64,000 bases of DNA from Symsagittifera roscoffensis (lineage: Eukaryota > Xenacoelomorpha > Acoela > Convolutidae): the NCBI RefSeq assembly GCF_963678635.1, contig NC_087068.1:59892872-59956871 (forward strand), written 5' to 3'. The notes under the pieces were generated by a model. That model searched no databases. It was given only the letters and a program-made list of their open reading frames with translations, and was not told the DNA's origin. The translations under genes were made by a program, and so were the position numbers. Each line of letters starts with the position of its first letter. Position 1 is the first letter of the stretch. Of this stretch, positions 44,495 to 53,200 are shown in pieces.

Positions 44495-47039
44495 ATGTAT
44501 ATTCTAAAAATAATAACATTTCAACACATCCTTTTTCTAATATTTTCCGACCAAAACACAAATCTTTCTCCTCGCACAGGACCCCAGGATTTATTAGAAA
44601 CACACTATGATTGTGAAAAAAACGAACAAAAAACACTACACAAATATGCAATAAATCAAGTATCACAATGCGAAACAGAACCACAAGCTATAGAAACTAC
44701 AAATGTAATAGCAACATTGTACTCAAAAGCCCGAGCAACAACAGTCACAGGATACAAATTATCGGCAACATTTTCCGAAAAAAAGTACATTGTTCACAAG
44801 TTTCCATCGGAAATAAGAACCGACTTGATCACGAATCATTTTACCAGAGTAATATTGAAAGACTTTTACACCTAAATCCCGACGATTGCAAAAACGAATT
44901 ACTCAGACTAAATCTAACAAGAAACAAAAACACAGACAGAAAAAAAAAAATTTTCAAACCTTTGCCGACTCTGTACATCAAGCAGAACTTGAACGATATC
45001 AAGGACATGTTAAATTAGACTAAAAATACCCATATAATGGCACACACGGACGATTAACTTATGATATAAACGATAAACACTGGATACCACACATTGGAAT
45101 AAATAATCCTTCAAACTGCAAAGCAGACACGAAAAAAAGGATATCAAGAAATAATGTTTTTTGATTGGAAAATACAACTCACATCAGATAACCCTGCATA
45201 AATGATCAAGGTTCTTGTGACCTTACAACAAGAACCCAAGCAACAATTGTTTGGTTTCCCGCAGATACATGCACAATATTTCAAGTAGCAAAAATACACG
45301 CTCAAATGATAAAATTTCATGAAAAAGATTTTATTGAATCAATTTCATACGAACAAGTAAATCCATCCCGAAAACAAAGTAATAAATTTAGAAATATTCA
45401 TGATATAGAAAATAAATGAACACGCTTTCAAGTCTATCAAGAAACAAAATTTGCATGTAAATATAGCAATCCACTTTATAAAACACAATACTCTGAAATA
45501 CTTGTCGAACACGAAAAAGGATTCGACTTGACCACTGGAAAAATAAAATTTGATCCCTATGCCACAAGTCATCCTATTAACGAAGGAACATCATACGTCC
45601 CAATTAACTTTTATAAAAACAAAGGTCAACCTGGTGGAAAATTAAAACCATACGACAGTAAAAACACACGTTTGCAAGAACTGTCACTAATGAATAGCAC
45701 CTACTTTGGTGATATTCATTATGAGATCCACTTGGACATGAAATAAGACTACACAATTAGTAGAATTTTCCAAGAAATGTCACTTTCTGAATTAGAAACA
45801 CTTCATCAACTATGCGAATTAGAAAGAACACAAATTTTACAATCACTCGCATTATCAGTACTAAAAATACCTTACGCAGGATACTTATTATCAGGAAATA
45901 GATGAAATTTTCTTGATTACGAAGGAAACATTTTATGGTTTTAAACTTGCACCAAAAAAGTATCACCATTATATTTCTTCGAAGATAAACGTTGTTATGA
46001 AAGAATCCCCATATTCTATAAAAATAAAGTACATTTTGTTGACACTTTTTCAAGACGCACATACTTTTGGGATACCGTAGTCCCATGTGGATCAGAAAAT
46101 AGCCACAATGTCGTACAATTAAACCCTGATGAAGACAAACACTACCTACTTACACCGTATCCTACATTAATGCAACCACTAAAAAAGTTTTCACCCGAAA
46201 GCATCCGAGCTATCGCTCGTAATACAAAATATTGATATACAATCAATTGGAATATAATCTAATACAATATCACATTATAACACAACAATTTCAAGAATTA
46301 CTAACACAAACGGACACAATACAACGACAATCAATCGACCAGAATTTAAGAAAACTTGCCGAAACCGCAGGATTTGCAGACATTTATACACAAGACTACA
46401 GCGGATATTTTAAAGATATCAAAGATTACATATATTTAAACGGTGAAAAATATAGACCTCAGGATATTTCACCCCTAAATATTTTCAGTTTTGTAACCTT
46501 AAAAAACGAAATTCTCGCCTTTCTAGGATGGCTCTATTACATCTTAGAAAAATTAACCATCTTATACGCCATGTTTAATTTTATAGGATTTCTTTTCTCA
46601 CTATTGAAAGGAATCTATAACACATGAGCTATACACACACAAGTAAATTGCCAAGCAAATGTAGCACGTATATTCTTCGCAGGATTTTTGGAATTTTTTC
46701 ATCATCAATCAAAAAAATACTTTAGATGCACAAATAAAAGAATACAATACAAAAATATCCACAAGACCAAACACATATGACGAAGAACATAATAATATCG
46801 ATACAACACCTACAGCACCACAGATACCAGCCCTACCACAAAACCATCCATTATCATTAGTTCCCCGAAATTTTCGAAACCTAGCAATCACAAATAATCC
46901 AAGTTTTCGACCAAATACAACACAAAGTCCCATTCAACACATAGTGACACATCATACTCAAAATGATAATACTTATGAACAAATTATAGAAAAACACACA
47001 CCACCACTTTTCAATCTCAAAATAATCATTTTTTTTTAG
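44495..47039 (+). pseudogene. env: Envelope-like glycoprotein ORF, broken
   Basis: Begins at ATG 44495 with a hydrophobic signal peptide (residues about 1-18). The ectodomain contains scattered cysteines and N-glycosylation sites over about 44560-46250. A hydrophobic anchor lies near 46495-46625, and a polar tail follows up to TAG 47037. Position after pol, signal peptide and anchor make it an env. I could not assign it to a known fusion-protein class. Frame changes lie near 44700-44790, 45020-45420 and 45950, and stops at about 45418, 45743, 45942, 46234 and 46625. The copy is therefore inactive. Confidence 0.6.
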
Positions 47040-47115
47040 CCCACGATGAGCCGACAAATTGGATCCCTCCATCGCTCAAATTCCCACCCTACCCAACCTC
47101 CAAACTCAAATCCCA

Positions 47116-47781
47116 ATGATCCCAATTTTTGCTTTCCCGCCACCCAATTTTCCACTTATTAATATACCATCAAGCAAGAATTCTGATACTAACTCAGATA
47201 TTTCAGGTTTTCATACTGTTTCACAATTTAATAACTCCAATGTAGAAACCCCCGACGAATTTGCAGACTCCGAACCATCTCCCTCTACCCATACCCAGAC
47301 CAACTCCTCAGTTTTTTCGCAACCCCCTTTTCGACCCATCCAACCAAATCATCCACTCCCATCCCCTTCCACTCCTACTTACACTTCCCAAGTAACCCCA
47401 ACCTGTTCTCCATTTCATTCCGACAGATCACATAATAACTCCCCAGATACCATCCAAATTTCCGAAGAACTCGACAATTTTGTTACATTACAACAACAAC
47501 TAATACATCCCAAAACTCTCACAATACATCAACTATCATCCACAATAACATCTTCAAATCCACCAACTCCTTCACCCTCTTCAGCTTACACTCCATCATT
47601 AGCTCCGTCATCCATATCCACCGAAACACCTACCAGTACTAACCGAGCTTATCGCACTTTTAAACGAACATTCCCAAATCACCCATTCCCAACCAAACCC
47701 GGAGCAGCCCGAGAATACATCAATCACCCAGAACACACAAATACCAAAAATTTTCTAGAAATCACCCTACCATCATTTTAG
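47116..47781 (+). CDS. 3' ORF C of the retroelement, about 220 aa, Pro/Ser-rich
   Basis: The frame is open from about 47050 (after a TGA) to TAG 47779, and the first ATG in frame is 47116. It is dominated by Pro, Ser and Thr (for example SPSTHTQTNSSVFSQPPF), with a more ordered basic end, RTFKRTFPNHPF, around residues 195-206. No Cys and no membrane segment, so probably disordered. It starts 12 nt after the env stop. It is unbroken over more than 660 bp, which stands out beside the decayed env. Not recognised. It resembles the other Pro/Ser-rich ORF (43384) only in composition. Confidence 0.45.
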   Translation: MIPIFAFPPPNFPLINIPSSKNSDTNSDISGFHTVSQFNNSNVETPDEFADSEPSPSTHTQTNSSVFSQPPFRPIQPNHPLPSPSTPTYTSQVTPTCSPFHSDRSHNNSPDTIQISEELDNFVTLQQQLIHPKTLTIHQLSSTITSSNPPTPSPSSAYTPSLAPSSISTETPTSTNRAYRTFKRTFPNHPFPTKPGAAREYINHPEHTNTKNFLEITLPSF

Positions 47782-47840
47782 CAATATATATTAAATACAC
47801 CTACCATTGCTAACGAAATTTTGTTGATTAGCACATTTTA

Positions 47841-48851
47841 ATGCCAAAACTTCAGTGGACAGCTTTCTACAATTATATTAACCCCTTCTGTTTACCACTA
47901 ACAAATACTAGTGAAGACTTAGAGAAAAACAAAAATATGTTATATAGACTCACCACATCATTAACAGCACGACAATTTACTTATGTTGGATATAAAAAAT
48001 TATTAAAAACATTCAACGCACCCCGAGCTAACGATTTCTCAATAGAATACTACGATCATAATATCATCCGCCCTAATCACGATCAATTTTTAGACGAAGA
48101 TCGCTTTGCAATTCCGCAACTAACCGAAAATTTTTTCATTAAAACACCATACATATTTACACTTAATATTTTTGATAAAAAACATGATCATATTATTTCA
48201 GAAGCACTAGTTGATATACAGGCATGGGAAAGCTTCTATGACAAATTTCAGTTATTTTCACTAACCTTTCACTTTCTTTCACCACAGGAACGCGATTTGC
48301 ACTGTTCACACGATATAATGTTACGCACTAAACAAACACACACTTACACATATTATCGTTTTATACAAAATCATTTTGATTTACACACTCCATCGAGACA
48401 ACCCCACCCTCGTTTTCAGTTTCTTAACTCAAAATACACGTCACCATTTTTTCTTAATTTCACATATTGCATTAAAAATACGAACCTCCACGGCATCCTC
48501 CGCAATTACGACCCAGTCACCCAAGTGTTTATATTTTGTCCCATCACGAAGACCTTCAATGATGAAGAATCAAGACCCTTCCTTATCCCGCATGAATTTA
48601 TACAACCTATAGAAATACCCATATTAGAATTCATTCATAATACTAAATATAATCATAAAATCTATAACCTCATTCAAAACACACTTTATGAGTTCGCAGT
48701 AGGCACCGAAGAACTAAACACCATCAAAGCACTTCAATTGCTTTGGCCACTGCTACAAACTAAAAATGTCATACGCATACTAGCCAAGTTACTAACAACA
48801 TCAGACATGATTCACGACATATTCCCCCACGGCTTTTTCCCAGATGACTAA
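47841..48851 (+). CDS. 3' ORF D of the retroelement, 336 aa, unknown
   Basis: A clean ATG-to-TAA frame of 336 codons, the longest intact ORF of the window. The product is soluble-looking, without signal peptide or transmembrane segment, rich in Phe/Tyr/His/Asn and with few Cys. Notable pieces are NPFCLPLTNTSEDLEKNKNM, LTARQFTYVGYKKLLKTF, LSPQERDLHCSH and TIKALQLLWPLLQTKNVIRI near the C-terminus. It looks like a folded alpha/beta protein of its own and not part of env. No similarity is recognised. It begins 57 nt after ORF C, on the coding strand. Intactness over 1011 bp in an element with about two lesions per kb suggests recent selection or a younger origin, or chance. Confidence 0.55.
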   Translation: MPKLQWTAFYNYINPFCLPLTNTSEDLEKNKNMLYRLTTSLTARQFTYVGYKKLLKTFNAPRANDFSIEYYDHNIIRPNHDQFLDEDRFAIPQLTENFFIKTPYIFTLNIFDKKHDHIISEALVDIQAWESFYDKFQLFSLTFHFLSPQERDLHCSHDIMLRTKQTHTYTYYRFIQNHFDLHTPSRQPHPRFQFLNSKYTSPFFLNFTYCIKNTNLHGILRNYDPVTQVFIFCPITKTFNDEESRPFLIPHEFIQPIEIPILEFIHNTKYNHKIYNLIQNTLYEFAVGTEELNTIKALQLLWPLLQTKNVIRILAKLLTTSDMIHDIFPHGFFPDD

Positions 48852-50060
48852 GGTAAATATGAATTAAAATACTTATAACTAATAAATTCAAATTTGTACT
48901 AACCATTTTCTATCAATGTTTAATTTATTCTTTTAGTCTTCACATCACAATCATCTACAAAACAGAAAAAGACAAATAAAAATACAAAACTTCTTAAATT
49001 ATAATCAAACTCATTAATCTTTCACACTAAATAATGTAATATAATTCATACCCAATGTAATAATTTCATTTATAAATTATTTCCCCATGAAGCAGAAAAA
49101 TTAAAATACGATGAAAATTTATACTTTTAAACTTCCCCAACAGCAGTAAAATTCAATTTCTATTCAATAAATTATTAAAATGAGAAAGCAGTACTAACCT
49201 GTTCAATATTTTCATTCATTCGCACAAGAATTCTATCCAAGCTCGCACAGCTCGCCCACGAAGAATTGTTTAAATAATGATTTTAAGTTTCAAGTTTTCA
49301 CTATTAACAACTCTAACACGCGATAACAAAATTCAAACTTTCCTTTAACCCGGTTGGAAAGCAAGTATATACTAAACCAAACTAACCAACGCAGCTTACT
49401 AAACACCACAAATCATAAAATAACAGCAGACTAAGAAAAGAAAACCAACGGTACCCAAACCGGATTAAACCAGCTTAAAACAGGATAACTTATTTTTTTG
49501 AAGACTATTATAAAGTCTAAGAAAGAAATAATGAAATACAAAAAAGTTGAAAGACAAACCCAAAAACAAGTTGACTTTTGAAAAAAGGCACAACCAAAGT
49601 AACATAAGAAAGACAAGAAGAAACCAACATAAAACGTTATCACATAACAGGACCTCTCAAAGAAACAGCATGAAATCACACTCCCATTCCTGGCCTAACC
49701 CACCAGAGAAGGACGTCCTGAGTATGCTTATAGCCGGCCTAACCCACCGAGATACACCCACGCTTTGTGACCACACTTCATTTTTTAATAAGAGGTACTC
49801 AAGGGTGAGTAACTCTTCAAAATAAACGAACTAAAATAAAACGCTTTTGTGAAAACAACTAACTAAAATCATGACTAAAAAACCAGATTAACAGAAATTT
49901 ATAATTTGTAAATCATAATATGCAGTATACAGATCATACACAACAACAAAGATGAACAACCAAAGACTTGACGATACCATCACACTGGAACAAAAGAATG
50001 GCTAAACACAACCGACATGCCGTCCACAATCACGACTCCCCCAGATAGCATGAGTGGCCA
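48852..50060. other. 3' flank of the retroelement, A-rich, no gene seen
   Basis: Still A-rich on the + strand, so it probably belongs at least in part to the element. A possible intron (AAG|GTAAATATG at 48850 to TTCTTTTAG at 48936) follows ORF D. GCCTAACCCACC occurs twice (49693, 49738). A CAAG|GTGAGT donor-like site lies at 49804. I found no match to the 30.6-32.2 kb leader, so no 3' LTR can be called. Confidence 0.4.
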
Positions 50061-50067
50061 AAATTGT

Positions 50068-50943
50068 AGTAGTTTTAGTACTTTAGAAAATTAAACAAGA
50101 CTGCTCGTATCAGGGCGAAGCCGTGAATGTTCCGACTGCCTTTTAAGGTTTTATGGAGCAGTAATAACATCAAAAAATTAAATGTAATAAAAATAAAATG
50201 AAATTTTTTTTTCTTAAATTTGAAATTTTTATGAAAATCATCACCCCACACGCCATTTAAAGTACAAAAGGATAGATTTTGCTCCTAGTAACAAATCAAT
50301 TGTGGCAAATAAGCTTCTTCCGACCAATTTGGAACGATTTCTGAGACGGATTAAATCTCCGCTTACGCGTTAATAGCTCGAAAAATATCGCGCTTTAATT
50401 TCCCAAATTGGCCAAATTGGCAATCTTTAAACCCCCATAACTTTACAAAAAATGATCACCGATAAAATATCTTTTCAAATTTAAGCTCAGGACAACAATA
50501 ATTTTTGAATGATATAAAAAAGTTTCGTCAAAAATGAGTTAAAAAGTCGAAATTTGTCTGAAGAAAAAAAACCCACCCCGAGCACAACTATTCCGTTACT
50601 TTCGTATTCAAAGTCGGAACAACAAGATGTGAGGTCATTTTTTGTGAAGTTATGGGGGTTTGCAGATTGCCATTTCGGCCAATTTGAGACAATTAACGCG
50701 CGAAAAAGACAGTTTTAGTACTTTAGAAAATTAAACAAGACTGCTCGTATCAGAGCGAAGCCCTGAATGTTCCGACTGCCTTTTAAGGTTTTATGGAGCA
50801 GTAAAAACATCAAAAAATTAAATGTAATAAAAATAAAATGAAAATTTTTTTTTCTTAAATTTGAAATTTTTTATGAAAATCATCACCCCACACGCCATAT
50901 AAAGTACAAAAGGATAGATTTTGCTCCTTGTAACAAATCAATT
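50068..50943. repeat. 234-bp direct repeat enclosing a segment with an inverted repeat
   Basis: 50068-50301 and 50711-50943 are about 95% identical (AGTTTTAGTACTTTAG, GACTGCTCGTATCAG, ATCATCACCCCACACGCCAT). The 409 bp between them contain inverted arms: 50390-50468 (TTTAAACCCCCATAACTTTA) pairs with 50631-50705 (AAGTTATGGGGGTTTGCAGA). A long-terminal-repeat layout this short recalls TRIM elements, but the repeats do not start TG or end CA. A tandem duplication around a foldback element fits as well. Confidence 0.75.
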
Positions 50944-50999
50944 ATGCACCTTGTACCTTGCAGCTTTTCATATTCAATCAGTCGCTTTTCAATAGTTCA

Positions 51000-51420
51000 C
51001 AATTTCTCGACTGTTGTGAGGTCTCCTCTGACCAAGAGCTATACAGCCCATCATGCAGAAACCTCGTTTTTCCCCCGATTGAGACCCATAAACATTTTGT
51101 TATGTTTGTTTTCCATGCTAAAACATGATCCATCGACATAAGCTGTGCAGCAAGGCATAGCTCATTACACTGCAACCATTTTCCCTACCCATCCACTCAT
51201 TTTTGTGGTATTGCATAAATTCGAAATCGGATGTGATTAAAAAGAAAAGTTTTTTGCTCAACGGTCAAATTTAAGTTTATGTTTTTTTGGTTATTTTTCT
51301 GACTGCGAAATGTTACCTGATCCTCAATTATGGACATTGGAGGACCCGAGGCAGGGATATTTTGGCTAGCGGGACTAGATCTGTTTTTAGTTTTGGTGCC
51401 AGCATAATATAGACACTGCC
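51000..51420 (-). mobile_element. SINE-like element related to that at 2.6 kb
   Basis: GAGCTATACAGCCCATCATG (51029) and TTTTTTGGTTATTTTTCTGA (51282) match 2627-2710, followed by a decayed tRNA-like part (51310-51360, CATTGGAGGACCCGAGG). The open frames across it on both strands are not considered genes. Confidence 0.45.
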
Positions 51421-51642
51421 TCTGTCGGGCAAAACGCTGAATGATCGTATTCACCCATACGCGGGTATCTGAAGCAGTTTTTGGCAAAATGATCCACCAA
51501 TTGTTAAAAAAACCCGAGTTAGTTTTCTGCCAATTCTACTCGTTAGAGGAAACAAATGAATTGATTTATCTCAAATTGGCACTTTTTAAATATTCAATAC
51601 TAAAAAAAACATGGCTGACAGGAGATTGTTTTTTGTTTTCAG

Positions 51643-51867
51643 CTCAGGGCATCAACTTCTGTCACACTCTATGAAACAGTTCCTTACTCAGTCCGTTGGT
51701 ATAAGTTCTTCACATTCCAGATTCCAGACTATGCTTCGACAGGTTTGATGTATTTTGTAGATCCTCTGAAAATAGCACAACTATCAATTACTCAGTCAAA
51801 CATGCTTAGTCAGAGGTCAGAGTGTTATCCGGCCGGATTGGCAAAGCTAGAGATTTATTTATTTTGA
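51643..51867 (+). CDS. Possible terminal exon of a host gene
   Basis: After a strong acceptor (GATTGTTTTTTGTTTTCAG, AG at 51641-51642) a frame of 74 codons stays open to TGA 51865. It reads LRASTSVTLYETVPYSVRWY, then a hydrophobic/aromatic middle (KFFTFQIPDYASTGLMYFVD) and ends PAGLAKLEIYLF. Base use is less AT-rich than around it. I do not recognise a domain, and upstream exons are not seen. It lies 31 bp before the LTR of the second Gypsy element, which may have inserted into the 3' UTR. Confidence 0.35.
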   Translation, partial: LRASTSVTLYETVPYSVRWYKFFTFQIPDYASTGLMYFVDPLKIAQLSITQSNMLSQRSECYPAGLAKLEIYLF

Positions 51868-51897
51868 TGTTAGCTCACTGCCTTGAGCAGGTCACTT

Positions 51898-52056
51898 GAC
51901 CTTGTATGATGTTACAAAAGCGCAACATCACGATATGTTGGTTAGAACATAAAATAAAGACTTTCAGAACTAGTTGTTTTATTTGAGTTCTCAGTTAGCA
52001 TTATTTGTAGTTTACCAATCCGTTCGGGTGCAATATTAACAGTTATCATATCTCGC
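51898..52056 (+). repeat. Left LTR of the second Gypsy element
   Basis: The part from 51978 (TTTATTTGAGTTCTCAG onward) repeats directly at 58237. The part before it (51898-51959) is present at the other end only in inverted orientation (58174-58235). Its core TGATGTTACAAAAGCGC..CA is itself close to a palindrome. AATAAA at 51953 could be the poly(A) signal. Confidence 0.7.
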
Positions 52057-52064
52057 GGTATGAC

Positions 52065-53040
52065 ATGGCGAAGCCAGGGGCTTTCACAGAAAATTCACTT
52101 AGTTTTAATCCATTTTGGGAAATAGCTTCAGCGGAACCGCCATTAGAATGGTCCAAGTGGGCCGCTGTTGTCGAAATGGCAGTATTCGCAAAGGACGGGA
52201 TCGAAGTTCAAAATTTATTAGGTGGTAAGTTTAAACTAGTCGATCCACCAGAACCATTTTTGAAACAGAACCAAAAACAAAACAGAGAAGTAAGAAACAA
52301 AGAAAAACGCGTGGGATGGGAGAACAGATGCCTAAAAGCCCGCGAAAAGAGCGTCCTGTGTATTTCAGTAGCATGGGACAAAGCGGAGAAGTTATTTGTT
52401 CCTCTGCCTAGGCACGGAAGGCCAAAGGCAGGTACAGCGAAACGAAAACGTCCAGGATTGAACATACAATCTACAACGACAAAAATGTTCATGCTCAAGA
52501 TATTTTCGTTACAGAAAGAGTTCTTTATTATTCTTAAACAGAAAAAAAGAAATCGCTAGAACAATGGCATGCTGACTTATATGAGCTCACATCAAGAGCA
52601 GACTGCGGGGACCGCGAGGACGAATAGTTCCGGGACATGTTCACCGTACATATGCATAACATTAAGATCGCAGAGGAACTGCTAACAGAAATTCAATTAC
52701 ACAGGACAACTCTGAATACGCCATTGCGACGCGAAAAGAGTACTGAACAAATTAGAACTATGAAATCAAACCGATTCGAATCGTCATCATCAACTGCCAA
52801 AAAAAACCAAGAAGTAACATTTAGCCTCGAGGCCGGGGCGGCCAACCACAAAAAAAAACAATAATTGAGGAAGATATTCAAGAAGGTGTCAAAATTACTC
52901 ACGCGGAAACTAAAACAAAAATTTACAAAACCAGAATAACATGCAGCAAAAACAGTGCTAAGTGTGGAAAAACAATTGGTCCTAATCATTAACAAAATCT
53001 GAGCAAAATGCGGAAAACGGGGACATTTTGCGAAAGTATG
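52065..53040 (+). pseudogene. gag: gag of the second Gypsy element, broken
   Basis: ATG at 52065 opens 164 codons, including FNPFWEIASAEPPLEWSKWA and VQNLL, a typical start of Gypsy-type gag in invertebrates. After a stop at 52557 fragments continue. Near the end a CCHC knuckle is recognisable at about 53000-53040 (AKCGKRGHFAKVC), but the codon for its first Cys has become TGA. Confidence 0.65.
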
Positions 53041-53200
53041 CCAATCGGCAAAAGTTAACTTCTTCCAAAATAACAACGAAGAACAACCCACCGCAGAAGA
53101 CGGTCAAAGTCAAAGTCAAGACGAAAGTGACCCAGTCGCAATTGCCGAACTCACGTCACAAAACGGTTGGAAAGAATTACAAAGAGATAGTTTCTCCAAG

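Larger units (their letters stand above)
30594..48900 (+). mobile_element. Giant Ty3/Gypsy-type retroelement with accessory ORFs and env
   Basis: All recognisable parts run in the + direction over about 18 kb. The order is leader (to 32264), two small ORFs, gag with a CCHC knuckle, protease, reverse transcriptase, RNase H, integrase, three 714-bp repeats, a small membrane ORF, a Pro/Ser-rich ORF, an env-like ORF and two 3' ORFs. Order protease-RT-RNaseH-integrase and a D,D35E integrase place pol in the Ty3/Gypsy (Metaviridae) group. The coding strand is A-rich and G-poor throughout. I could not find a matching pair of LTRs: the 3' side may be truncated or end outside the parts I could compare. 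Gag, pol and env carry many stops and frameshifts, so the copy cannot move by itself. The right border is uncertain (48.9-50.0 kb). Confidence 0.75.

Noticed and set aside
50068-50943. TRIM retroelement
   Set aside because: The 234-bp repeats lack TG..CA ends, and no primer-binding site or polypurine tract is evident.
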